Assembly: GCF_004798585.1 (NCBI RefSeq) | Contig: NZ_PPXQ01000012.1 | Span: forward strand, 124,001-188,000 | DNA from: Massilia sp. Mn16-1_5 | Lineage (GTDB): Bacteria; Pseudomonadota; Gammaproteobacteria; Burkholderiales; Burkholderiaceae_D | Direction: 5' to 3' | Length of the DNA: 64,000 nucleotides | In this document: piece by piece, positions 28,647 to 36,862 of the stretch | How the letters are laid out: every line of letters begins with the position of its first letter | Position numbering within the stretch: position 1 is the stretch's first letter | The notes under the pieces: model-generated | Told to the model about the DNA's origin: nothing | Database searches by the model: none | What the model saw: only the letters and a program-made list of their open reading frames with translations | Translations under genes and position numbers: made by a program

Positions 28647-28685
28647 AATATTCTTTCACTTGAAGCTCTTTGGTGAAAGAATATT
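28647..28685 (-). terminator. Hairpin at the tssA stop codon
   Basis: Perfect 13-bp arms AATATTCTTTCAC (28647-28659) and GTGAAAGAATATT (28673-28685) enclose a 13-bp loop and abut the tssA stop codon. It lacks a T-run beyond the stem in the leftward direction, so it may protect the 3' end of the T6SS message rather than terminate by the usual rule. Confidence 0.55.
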
Positions 28686-29690
28686 TCACCTCCCCTCTTC
28701 TTGCGGCACGATCCCCAGCAGTTCCTCGACATGGGCCAGCGCGCCCGCATCCTTCACGACCGTCTTGAGCCACAGGTGCAAGGGCTGCTCGCCCCAGCGC
28801 GCCGCCTTGTCTGCCAAGTAAGCCACCGGGCTGTGCGGCTCGGTCTGGCGGAAGAACTCGGCCACCGCGCGCAGCTGGCTCAGGGCCTGGGCGCGGCTGG
28901 CAATCGCGCCGGAGACCGCCGGGAATGCCACGGCCGCCGGCAGGAGGGCCGCCGATGGCGACGCGGCCGCCACCGTTCCCGCGGCGGGTGCGGCGACGGC
29001 AGTCGCGGCCGGCGTGACGAAATGCGCCAGGTTCTGCAGCGCCGTGCGCGCGCTGCTGAAGCCCGGTCCGTCGGCCTCGAAGCGGACATCGAGCGCCGCT
29101 TCCATTTCGCCCAGCGCCGCCAGGCAGTGATTGCAGTCGTCCAGCAGCGCTTGCTGGAATGCGCGCGAGGTGCGCCCGCGGGCCGCTTCCACATTGGCGA
29201 TCGCCTCCGCCCCACGGGCGCGCGCCGCCTCGATGTCGCGCATCGAAAAGGCCGTCCCTTCGGTCACCGGGCACTGCGCAACCAGTTGCGGCACGCGCGC
29301 CGACAGCCAGCTCAGGTTGCCGATGCGCCGCTCGAAACCGTCTTCGTCGGCCTGCGGATACAGGTCATTCCAGTAGCGCTCGCACAGCGCGGCGATGACC
29401 TGCAGGGCGTCGCCCAGCAGACGCAGGCCGGCCGTCTTGGCGCTCGCCTCGGCCAGCCAGACCGCCAGCTGCAGGTCCTTGCTGCGCGTTTCGATCAGCT
29501 GCGCGCAGCGTTTCGTCACGAACTTCCAGTCCGCTTCCTTCAGCGTCGTGACCCAGGCGCCCTGCTCGATCGAGGGATCGTCGGCTTTGCGCGCCTGGGC
29601 GATCGCGTCCAGTTCAGGGGAGAACGCGAGGTCCTCGCCGCAGGGAGAAGCCGCGCTGACGGGCTTGAGTAGTGCGTCGACAGTGAACAT
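28686..29690 (-). CDS. tssA: Type VI secretion protein TssA
   Basis: TssA caps and primes growth of the T6SS sheath and tail tube. The 334-residue protein has the ImpA N-terminal domain (SPCGEDLAFSPELDAIAQAR, WVTTLKEADWKFVTKRCAQL, then YWNDLYPQADEDG), an Ala/Pro-rich linker (about 215-255), and a C-terminal helical domain with ALSQLRAVAEFFRQTEPHSP. It is the last gene of the leftward tss operon, 12 bp after tssH. Confidence 0.94.
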   Translation of the reverse strand: MFTVDALLKPVSAASPCGEDLAFSPELDAIAQARKADDPSIEQGAWVTTLKEADWKFVTKRCAQLIETRSKDLQLAVWLAEASAKTAGLRLLGDALQVIAALCERYWNDLYPQADEDGFERRIGNLSWLSARVPQLVAQCPVTEGTAFSMRDIEAARARGAEAIANVEAARGRTSRAFQQALLDDCNHCLAALGEMEAALDVRFEADGPGFSSARTALQNLAHFVTPAATAVAAPAAGTVAAASPSAALLPAAVAFPAVSGAIASRAQALSQLRAVAEFFRQTEPHSPVAYLADKAARWGEQPLHLWLKTVVKDAGALAHVEELLGIVPQEEGR

Positions 29691-29702
29691 GTCCCCCTCC
29701 GC

Positions 29703-32345
29703 TTATTCCACCGCTTCGATCGCGTACTTGAACTTGCCCGCCTTGGTCGCGCCGACCTTGATGCGCGCGATGGCGCCACCTTCGGCCATCTTCGCCAGCA
29801 CGCTGTCGGCGATCTCGGGCAGCAGCGTCCCGTTCAAGATCATGTCGACGTTGCGCGCGCCCGAATCGACCTCGGTGCAGCGCGCCAGCACGGCATTCAC
29901 CAGCGCCTCGTCGTATTCGAAGGTGGCGCCGTGGTTGTCGCGCACGCGCTGGCCGATGCGGTTCAGTTTCAGGCGGATGATATTTGCCAGCACCTCGTCG
30001 GCGATCGGATAGAAGGGTACCGTGCAGAGGCGTCCGAGGAAGGCCGGCTTGAACTGCTTCATCAGCTGAGGGCGGATCGCATCAAGCAGCTGCTCGGGCT
30101 TCGGCATCTCGGCCGGCGTCTTGTTCAGGCAAGCCTGCATCATCGTGGAAGACGCCGTATTCGAGGTCAGGATGATGATCGTGTTGCGGAAGTCGATCTG
30201 GCGGCCTTCGGCGTCGTCCAGCACGCCCTTGTCGAACACCTGGAAGAAGAGTTCCAGCACGTCCGGATGCGCCTTTTCGACTTCGTCGAGCAGCACCACG
30301 CTGTAGGGATTGCGGCGCACCGCTTCGGTCAGCACACCGCCTTCGCCATAGCCGACATAGCCCGGCGGCGAGCCTTTCAGGCTTGATACGCTGTGCGCTT
30401 CCTGGTACTCGCTCATGTTGATGGTCACGAGTTTTCGCTCGCCGCCGTAGAGCAGGTCGGCCAGCGCCAGCGCGGTTTCGGTCTTGCCCACGCCCGAGGT
30501 GCCGACGAACAGGAACACGCCCTTCGGCTTGTTCGGATCGTCAAGGTTGGCGCGCGCCGTGCGTACGCGCTGGGCCACGGCGGCGGTCGCGTGCGACTGA
30601 CCGAGGATGCGCTCGTCCAGCAGGGCCTGCAGCTGCAGCACCGTCTTGATTTCGTCCTTCACCATGCGGCCCAGCGGGATGCCGGTCCAGCCGGCGACGA
30701 TGCCCGCCACGGTGTGGCCGTCGACCTGCACCGGCACAAGCGGCGCTTCGCCCTGCAGGCCGCGCAGTTCCGCGACGGCCGCCTTCAGGGCGGGCGCATC
30801 GCCCTTCCCGCCTTCGAGTTCGCCGCGCATGCGGGCGATCTCAAGCGTCAGCACGCGCTCCTGTTCCCAGCGCGCCGTCAGGCGCTCCTGCTCGGTCAGC
30901 GCGGCCATCCGTTCGCCGCGGAGCACCATCAGGCGCGCCGTGTGCTCGCCACCGGCGCTCTGCTCGCGCTCCAGCGCCGCGATCTGGGCGTCGATGCGCT
31001 CTATGCGGCGCATGCAGGCTTCCAGCAGGGCCGGCGTCGCGCTCTGGCCCAGCGCCACCTTGGCGCAGGCCGTGTCCAGCACGCTGATCGCCTTATCGGG
31101 CAGCTGGCGCCCGCTAATGTAGCGGTGCGAGAGGCGTACCGCTTCAAGAATCGCGTCGTCGTACACGCGCACACCGAAGTGGGCCTCCATCAGCGGCGCC
31201 ATCGCGCGCAGCATGGCGCAGGCGGTCTCCTCGTCCGGCTCCTCGACCTTGATCACCTGGAAGCGCCGCGCCAGCGCCGCATCCTTCTCGAAATACTTCT
31301 TGTACTCGCCCCAGGTGGTGGCCGCGATGGTGCGCAGCTCACCGCGCGCCAGGGCGGGTTTCAGCAGGTTCGCCGCATCGTTCTGGCCGGCCGCGCCGCC
31401 GGCGCCGATCATCGTGTGGGCTTCGTCGATGAAGAGGATGATCGCGTGCGGACTCTTTTTCACTTCCTCGATCACGTTCTTCAGGCGGTTCTCGAACTCG
31501 CCCTTGACGCTGGCGCCGGCCTGCAGCAGGCCCATGTCGAGGGTATGGATCTCGACCCCGCGCAGCACCTCCGGCACGTCGCCCTGCACGATGCGCAGCG
31601 CCAGTCCTTCGACCACGGCCGTCTTTCCGACGCCGGCTTCGCCGGTCAGGATCGGGTTGTTCTGGCGGCGCCGCATCAGGATATCGATCGCCTGGCGGAT
31701 TTCCGGATCGCGCCCGATCACCGGATCGACCTTGCCTTCGCGCGCGCGCTGGGTCAGGCAGGTCGTGAACTGGTCCAGTGCCGGCGTCTTGCCGGGCGCC
31801 CGCGCTTCCAGTTCGCCCACGGGGTCGCCGCCCTGCCCCGGCGTCATGCCGGCGGCGGGGGCGACCGTTTCACCCGATCCGCGCGTGAGCTTGTCGAAGT
31901 CGTGCTTCAGGCGGTCGAGGGGGAAATCGGCGAACAGCGGCGACGCACGCTGGGCTAGCTGCGCCAGGCTCGGTTCGGTCAGCAGCGCCAGCAGCAGGTG
32001 GCCGCTGCGAATGGTGTTGGGTCCGTTCGTTCCCAATGATGCGATCAGCCATGCATGCTCGAGCAGCGTCGGCAGGTGCTTCGAGAACACCGGCGTGCGC
32101 GTGCTGCCGGCGGCAAAGCGCGCCACCTCGTGGCGCAGGTCGGCTTCCAGGCCGCTGACGCTGATGTCGCAGGCGCGCGCGGCGACGACCAGGTCGCAGT
32201 CGGGCTGCTCGAGCAGCGCCAGGAATAGGTGTTCGATATCGACTTCGTACTGGCCCAGCCCGACGCAGATATTCGCCGCGCGCGTGGCGGCCAGGCGCGT
32301 CGCGTCGTTCAGTTTGCCGATCAGGGTCTTCAGGTTGATGTCCAT
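29703..32345 (-). CDS. tssH: Type VI secretion ATPase TssH (ClpV)
   Basis: ClpV is the AAA+ unfoldase that disassembles the contracted TssBC sheath for reuse. The 880-residue protein has an N-terminal Clp domain with features of ClpV, a first AAA domain with Walker A GEAGVGKT (235-242) and Walker B ILFIDEAHTMIGAGG, a middle coiled coil (about 440-540), and a second AAA domain with VGTSGVGKTETALALAD and VVLLDEVEKAHPDV. The start ATG 32345 (MDINLKTLIGKL) matches the family; an in-frame start 42 bp upstream would overlap tssE. It lies 22 bp after tssE. Confidence 0.96.
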   Translation of the reverse strand: MDINLKTLIGKLNDATRLAATRAANICVGLGQYEVDIEHLFLALLEQPDCDLVVAARACDISVSGLEADLRHEVARFAAGSTRTPVFSKHLPTLLEHAWLIASLGTNGPNTIRSGHLLLALLTEPSLAQLAQRASPLFADFPLDRLKHDFDKLTRGSGETVAPAAGMTPGQGGDPVGELEARAPGKTPALDQFTTCLTQRAREGKVDPVIGRDPEIRQAIDILMRRRQNNPILTGEAGVGKTAVVEGLALRIVQGDVPEVLRGVEIHTLDMGLLQAGASVKGEFENRLKNVIEEVKKSPHAIILFIDEAHTMIGAGGAAGQNDAANLLKPALARGELRTIAATTWGEYKKYFEKDAALARRFQVIKVEEPDEETACAMLRAMAPLMEAHFGVRVYDDAILEAVRLSHRYISGRQLPDKAISVLDTACAKVALGQSATPALLEACMRRIERIDAQIAALEREQSAGGEHTARLMVLRGERMAALTEQERLTARWEQERVLTLEIARMRGELEGGKGDAPALKAAVAELRGLQGEAPLVPVQVDGHTVAGIVAGWTGIPLGRMVKDEIKTVLQLQALLDERILGQSHATAAVAQRVRTARANLDDPNKPKGVFLFVGTSGVGKTETALALADLLYGGERKLVTINMSEYQEAHSVSSLKGSPPGYVGYGEGGVLTEAVRRNPYSVVLLDEVEKAHPDVLELFFQVFDKGVLDDAEGRQIDFRNTIIILTSNTASSTMMQACLNKTPAEMPKPEQLLDAIRPQLMKQFKPAFLGRLCTVPFYPIADEVLANIIRLKLNRIGQRVRDNHGATFEYDEALVNAVLARCTEVDSGARNVDMILNGTLLPEIADSVLAKMAEGGAIARIKVGATKAGKFKYAIEAVE

Positions 32346-32367
32346 TTGTCGCGTCCTTGGTGTCGGG

Positions 32368-32880
32368 TTATGCCTGGCGCCGGCCACTGGCGGGCCGCGC
32401 CGTTTTCCTGATCGCGTAGTGCAGCGAAGACGGCTGCAGCACGGCGCTGAAATGTACGGTGTCGCCGCCGGCGTCGAGCTCGAGGCGGGCGTGGATGATG
32501 AAATCGAGCCGGTTGACGCTGCCCTCGACCAGCTCGAGGCGCGCGCTGACCTCCTTCAGGCGCGGCTCGTGGGCTTCGATGGCGCACTTCAAGCCGGCGC
32601 AGATGGCGGCGCGGTCTTCCTCGCTGGAGAGGCAGAAGCCCGCGAAATCGACCAGGCCATAGTTGAGGATCGAGGCGCGCGCCAGCGGGAAGCGTTCGAA
32701 CACGGCGGCCGGCAGGCCCGCGCGGGTGTTGAGCAGGGCTTCGAGGTCGCGCGCGACGTGGTCCTTGATCTGCTCGATGCCCAGGCCCTCGCCCGGCGGG
32801 CGCGTCGAGTGTGCCGTTGCGCCCGTCAGGTTGCGCTCGTCCATCAGCCGGTCGAGCAGGCCGGGGCGGAAGCCTTTCAT
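32368..32880 (-). CDS. tssE: Type VI secretion baseplate protein TssE
   Basis: TssE resembles phage T4 gp25 and helps start sheath assembly at the baseplate. The 170-residue product opens MKGFRPGLLDRLMDERNLTG; the gp25-like core runs through HVARDLEALLNTRAG and SILNYGLVDFAG. The start ATG 32880 has AGGAG 6 bp upstream. It follows hcp after a 77-bp gap with a strong hairpin, and is followed by tssH, where tssF and tssG would commonly be expected. Confidence 0.93.
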   Translation of the reverse strand: MKGFRPGLLDRLMDERNLTGATAHSTRPPGEGLGIEQIKDHVARDLEALLNTRAGLPAAVFERFPLARASILNYGLVDFAGFCLSSEEDRAAICAGLKCAIEAHEPRLKEVSARLELVEGSVNRLDFIIHARLELDAGGDTVHFSAVLQPSSLHYAIRKTARPASGRRQA

Positions 32881-32903
32881 CGGATCTCCTGCGACAATAT
32901 AGG

Positions 32904-32944
32904 GAGCCTTGGTGAGCCGCCGCGGAGGCGGTGCACCAAGGCTC
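32904..32944 (-). terminator. Hairpin between hcp and tssE
   Basis: GAGCCTTGGTG (32904-32914) pairs with CACCAAGGCTC (32934-32944), and an inner CCGCC/GGCGG pairing extends the stem. There is no T-run. In the middle of an operon, a structure like this could reduce read-through or protect the hcp message, giving more Hcp than downstream proteins. Confidence 0.6.
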
Positions 32945-32957
32945 TTTACCTCTTCAA

Positions 32958-33449
32958 TCAGACGATCTTGTTGGTCGCCAGGTCCCAGCCGCCCGAGGTA
33001 TTGCCGCCGGCGCCGCCGGTGACCTTCTGCTGGGTGTACTTCCATTTGATCTTCGAGAACTTCAGGCCGACCTTCTCCTGGATGATCGCGCCCTCTTCCA
33101 CCTTCGGCTTGATCGCGCCGATCAGGACGTTCTCCAGCTCGATCTCGAAATACTTGATGCGGTCGCCCTGGCCGTCGGCGCGCATGAATTCCAGTTTCGC
33201 CTTGGGGATGGTCTTGCCGGCCGAGCAGGTCTGCAGCAGGATCGGCGAAGCCAGGTCCGCCAGCTTGTCGATCACGACTTCCTCGTGCTCGCAGCGCTCG
33301 GCCGTGTGGCCGCCGCCGGTCGATGCCGTGGCCGAACGCGGCTGCTTCACGCCCCAGGTCACCGAGGTGCACTCGATCCAGTCCTTGTGCTTGTCGTCCA
33401 TCGACTCGCCCTTGATGCCGTCGATCTGCAGATATACGTCGATTGCCAT
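32958..33449 (-). CDS. hcp: Type VI secretion tube protein Hcp
   Basis: Hcp forms the hexameric inner tube that is pushed out of the cell. The 163-residue protein begins MAIDVYLQIDGIKGESMDDK, a clear Hcp opening, and continues with HEEVVIDKLADLASPILLQ and YFEIELENVLIGAI. The C-terminus (GGNTSGGWDLATNKIV) matches the family end. It lies 31 bp after tssC. Confidence 0.97.
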   Translation of the reverse strand: MAIDVYLQIDGIKGESMDDKHKDWIECTSVTWGVKQPRSATASTGGGHTAERCEHEEVVIDKLADLASPILLQTCSAGKTIPKAKLEFMRADGQGDRIKYFEIELENVLIGAIKPKVEEGAIIQEKVGLKFSKIKWKYTQQKVTGGAGGNTSGGWDLATNKIV

Positions 33450-33480
33450 GTTTGCTAGCTCCAGTTCAGGTTAAAAGTGA

Positions 33481-34977
33481 TTAGTTTTTGGTCGACTGCG
33501 GCAACTCCGCGACCAGTCGGAGAGAAACGGACAATTCGTCGAGCTGGAAATGCGGACGCAGGAAGGACACGGCGCGGTAGCAGCCGGGGCGGCCCGGCAC
33601 CTCCGACACCTGCACGCTCGCCTCGCGCAGCGGGAACTGCGCCTTCTGCTCCTGGCTCGCGTTGTCGTCGAGGAGGACGTACTGCGTGAGCCAGCGGTTC
33701 AGGTAATCCTCGACGTTGGAGGCGGCGGCGAAGCTGCCGATCTTGTCGCGCATCATGGCCTTCATGTAGTGGGCGATGCGCGAGACGGCGAAGATGTACT
33801 GCAGCTGCGAGGACAGCATGGCGTTGGCGTTGGCCGCCTCGTTGGCGTACTTCTTCGCCTTCTGCGCCGACTGGGCGCCGAAGAAGGCCGCATACGAGGT
33901 GTTCTTGCAGTGGACCAGCGAGATGAAGCCCAGGTCCGACAGCTCCTTCTCGCGGCGGTCGGTGATCGCCACTTCGGTCGGGCATTTCAGCGCGACCTCG
34001 CCTTCGTCGGTCTTGAAGGTATGGGTCGGCAGGTTCTCCACCAGACCGCCGCCTTCGACGCCGCGGATCGCCGCGCACCAGCCGTAATCCTCGAAGGCGC
34101 GCGTCAGTTTCGAGGCGAAGGCGTAGGCGGCGTTACACCACAGGTACTTGCCATGGTCGGTGCCGTCCACGTCTTCAACGTAGTTGAAGCCTTCCGTGGT
34201 CATGCCGTCGACCGGGTTGTACGGCAGGCGGCCCAGGAAACGCGGCAAGGTCAGGCCGACGTAGCGCGCGTCTTCCGATTCGCGGAAGGCCTTGAACTTG
34301 GCGTATTCGACGGTATCGAAGACCTTGGCCAGGTCGCGTGGTTTACCCAGATCGCCGAAGCTGTCGACGCCGAACAGTTCCGGCGCGGCCGAGGTGATGA
34401 AGGGAGCGTGGCTGGCGGCGGCCACATGCGACATCTGCTCGAGGAAGTACATGTCTTCGGGCTGGCGGCTCATCTCGAAGTCGCCAACCAGGGCGCCGTA
34501 TGGGGCGCCGCCGAAGGTGCCGAATTCCTCCTCGTAGATCTTCTTGAAGAGCGTGCTCTGGTCGAATTCGACGGCGGCCTGGAAGTCCTTTACCAGTTCA
34601 CGCTTGCTGGCGTTGAGCATGCGGATCTGCAGGGTCGAGCTGGTGGACGAATTCTTCACCAGGTATTGGAGGCCGGTCCAGGCGCGCTCCATCTTCTGGA
34701 ATTCCGGCGCGTGCATCACGGCCGACAGTTGGGTCGAGATCATGCGATCCAGTTCCGCGAGGCGCGCATCGATCATCGCCGACAGGTTGTTCGACACCAC
34801 CATCGTGCCCGACATGACCTGGGTGACGAGCTCCGAGATCAGGTCGCGCGCGCGTTCGTGCTCGCTGGGCGAGGCGGCAACCCGGCTTTGCTCGACGATC
34901 TGGTCGAGTAGCGACGTATTCAATTCCGGCGCGAGTTCCTGCGTGGGCTTCATTGCCTGTTCGAGCATGGCCGCCAT
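33481..34977 (-). CDS. tssC: Type VI secretion sheath large subunit TssC
   Basis: TssC (VipB) and TssB form the contractile sheath. The 498-residue protein shows FQKMERAWTGLQYLVKNS, LVGDFEMSRQPEDM, LTLPRFLGRLPY and HYMKAMMRDKIGSFA, all conserved. The start ATG 34977 directly abuts the tssB stop, so the two are translated together, matching their 1:1 assembly. Confidence 0.97.
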   Translation of the reverse strand: MAAMLEQAMKPTQELAPELNTSLLDQIVEQSRVAASPSEHERARDLISELVTQVMSGTMVVSNNLSAMIDARLAELDRMISTQLSAVMHAPEFQKMERAWTGLQYLVKNSSTSSTLQIRMLNASKRELVKDFQAAVEFDQSTLFKKIYEEEFGTFGGAPYGALVGDFEMSRQPEDMYFLEQMSHVAAASHAPFITSAAPELFGVDSFGDLGKPRDLAKVFDTVEYAKFKAFRESEDARYVGLTLPRFLGRLPYNPVDGMTTEGFNYVEDVDGTDHGKYLWCNAAYAFASKLTRAFEDYGWCAAIRGVEGGGLVENLPTHTFKTDEGEVALKCPTEVAITDRREKELSDLGFISLVHCKNTSYAAFFGAQSAQKAKKYANEAANANAMLSSQLQYIFAVSRIAHYMKAMMRDKIGSFAAASNVEDYLNRWLTQYVLLDDNASQEQKAQFPLREASVQVSEVPGRPGCYRAVSFLRPHFQLDELSVSLRLVAELPQSTKN

Positions 34978-35478
34978 TTATTTGTCCTCCGTCTTGCGCA
35001 GGCCTGCGAGCTTCTCGGTATTGCCGAGCACTTCGCTCAGGATGTCGTCGAGCTTGTCGTTCCCCGCCAGCTTGTTGCGCAGGTCGGCCAGCTTAGTGCG
35101 CGCTTCCAGCAGGCCCTTCAAAGGCGCGACCTGCTGCACCACGGCTTCAGGACGAAAATCCGCCATTTCGCGGAACTGCAGCTGGACGCCGAACTGTCCG
35201 CCCTCTTCCGACAGGTGGTTATCGACGCGGAACTGCACGCTCGGCGCCACGCCGCCCAGCACCTCGTCGAAGTTCGAGGCATCCACGCTGACGAACTTGC
35301 GGTCCTTCAGGCGCTTCTTTTCGGCGCTCGGATCGTTGCCGAAGTCGCCGATCACGCCGACCACGAAGGGCAGCTCCTTGTTCTCGATGGCGTCGCCGAT
35401 CTCGACGTCATAGGTCATCTGCACACGCGGCGCGCGCACCTTTTGCAAGCGCTTCTGCACGCTTTCGTTTTTTGCCAT
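34978..35478 (-). CDS. tssB: Type VI secretion sheath small subunit TssB
   Basis: TssB (VipA) is the small sheath subunit. The 166-residue protein starts MAKNESVQKRLQKVRAPRVQ and contains LPFVVGVIGDFGNDP and DRKFVSVDASNFDEVL, all typical. GGAG lies upstream of ATG 35478. It follows the TPR lipoprotein gene and directly abuts tssC. Confidence 0.97.
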   Translation of the reverse strand: MAKNESVQKRLQKVRAPRVQMTYDVEIGDAIENKELPFVVGVIGDFGNDPSAEKKRLKDRKFVSVDASNFDEVLGGVAPSVQFRVDNHLSEEGGQFGVQLQFREMADFRPEAVVQQVAPLKGLLEARTKLADLRNKLAGNDKLDDILSEVLGNTEKLAGLRKTEDK

Positions 35479-35497
35479 GGCTGCTCCAGGGAGGGGT

Positions 35498-36076
35498 TTA
35501 TTTCAGTGCGTCGAAAGGATCGTTCGAGGACGATGGCGATTTCGCCGGGCCCGCTGATGCCGTCGCCGTCGCAGGCGCACGCGGTTTCACCGGGGCCTTC
35601 GGCTTCGTCGGCACCAGGTCGTCCTGCCCGAGGCTCGTGCGCAGCAGCTTGGCCAGGTCCTGCGCCTCGGACTTCACGTCGCCGTTGATCTTGTTCTTGC
35701 GTGTCAGTTCGCCCAGCGCCTTGCTGGAGACGCGCAGCCCGCTGACGGCGGCGATGCTGTGGGCCAGCGTGTCGTCCGGGTCGCGTTCCAGCGCTTCGTG
35801 CGCGTCGACGATGGCCTGGCCGTACTCCTTGCTGTCGAAGCGCATCTGCGCCATGCGCACCCAGGGGGTCTTGTCGGCCGGGAAGGCCTGGCTGGCGCTC
35901 TTCAGGTGCGCATAAGCCTTGTCGGGCTGCCCGGCCGCGATGGCGGCGTCGGCCGCGGCGACCGAGGCCGCCATCGTCGCGGCCTTCGGCATGCCGGCCG
36001 CACTGTCGCCGGTGCTGGCGCAGGCGCTCAGCAGTGCGACGCAAGCCATGGCCGGCATTAGTCGTGTGAACATCAT
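35498..36076 (-). CDS. TPR-containing lipoprotein at the head of the tss operon
   Basis: A 192-residue predicted lipoprotein (lipobox LLSAC, then ASTGDSAAG). Residues about 37-115 form helical repeats of TPR type (PDKAYAHLKSASQAFPADK, QAIVDAHEALERDPDDTLA). The C-terminal part is Pro/Lys/Ser-rich. Its place at the start of the sheath operon, 19 bp before tssB, suggests a T6SS accessory role, perhaps a protein-interaction scaffold in the periplasm; the exact function is unknown. GGAG lies 6 bp before ATG 36076. It is divergent from tssJ. Confidence 0.8.
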   Translation of the reverse strand: MMFTRLMPAMACVALLSACASTGDSAAGMPKAATMAASVAAADAAIAAGQPDKAYAHLKSASQAFPADKTPWVRMAQMRFDSKEYGQAIVDAHEALERDPDDTLAHSIAAVSGLRVSSKALGELTRKNKINGDVKSEAQDLAKLLRTSLGQDDLVPTKPKAPVKPRAPATATASAGPAKSPSSSNDPFDALK

Positions 36077-36240
36077 TTCGGTCTCCAGTCCGTTGAACCA
36101 GCCGCCATTATTCGGGAAGCAACTGCAAGAGAATTGCGGCTAGTCAACAACTGCACAGGTCGCTTAAATAGCGCACAACGCCCGCCGGGCTTGCGCGCGC
36201 GCAGAGGCGGCGCATGGCGTTGCTGTTAAATGAGCGCTGA

Positions 36241-36264
36241 CGTTATTTACGAAAGGCAATAACG
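36241..36264 (+). promoter_or_regulatory. Hairpin enclosing the tssJ ribosome-binding site
   Basis: CGTTATT (36241-36247) and AATAACG (36258-36264) are perfect 7-bp arms. The loop holds AAAGG, the likely Shine-Dalgarno, and the 3' arm ends one base before ATG 36266. Folding would hamper tssJ translation. It is visible in the sequence, but its function is inferred. Confidence 0.45.
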
Positions 36265-36265
36265 A

Positions 36266-36799
36266 ATGAGAGCGTTTCTTCCTGTCGTGCTGGTCCTGCC
36301 TGCGGTTTTGGCAGGCTGTTCCGGCAACGCCCTGCGCCAGGCCGCCCAGTCCGATGCGCTCAAGCCGCCGCGCGCGGTCGCCCTGCGCCTGCACGCCGCA
36401 CCCAAGCTCAATACCGACAGGCAGGGACGGCCGCTGGCCCTGGTCGCGCGCGTCTACACGCTGCGCCAGAACGCCGCCTTCGAAGCCGCGCCCTACGCCA
36501 GCTTCCTGACGCCGGGCGCCGACCGCGAGGCTTTCGGCGCCGACCTGGTATCGGTGAAGGACGTGACCCTGGTGCCCGGCCAGCGCTACGAAGTACTGGA
36601 AAAGGTGCCGCGCGAAGCCGCGTATGTCGGCGTGGTCGCCCTGTTCCACTCGCCGGCGCCGCAGCGCTGGCGCATGTCCTTCCCTGCCGCCGAGGCGGAA
36701 AGCGCCGGGCTCACCGTGGCACTCCAGGCCTGCGCGCTGGCGGCGGGCCTGGGCGCGCAACCCAGCATCGCCGCGCCGGCTTCTGCGCGCTGTCAATGA
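36266..36799 (+). CDS. tssJ: Type VI secretion outer-membrane lipoprotein TssJ
   Basis: TssJ anchors the T6SS membrane complex to the outer membrane by binding TssM. The 177-residue product has a lipoprotein signal ending VLAGC. The transthyretin-like core includes LVARVYTLRQNAAFEAAPYA, where the LRQ-F segment is typical, and GVVALFHSPAPQRWR. It heads the rightward tssJ-tssK-tssL operon and is divergent from the tssB operon across 189 bp. Confidence 0.92.
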   Translation: MRAFLPVVLVLPAVLAGCSGNALRQAAQSDALKPPRAVALRLHAAPKLNTDRQGRPLALVARVYTLRQNAAFEAAPYASFLTPGADREAFGADLVSVKDVTLVPGQRYEVLEKVPREAAYVGVVALFHSPAPQRWRMSFPAAEAESAGLTVALQACALAAGLGAQPSIAAPASARCQ

Positions 36800-36862
36800 G
36801 GATCCGGCGTCCTTCGCGCAAGCTCGACTTTTTCCCGCAAACATTTTCTTCGCGAGGTAATA

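Noticed and set aside
36206-36223. Possible sigma-54 (-24/-12) promoter upstream of tssJ
   Set aside because: GG and GC elements are present, but the spacing is 13 rather than the strict 12 bases, and the rest of the consensus is poor.
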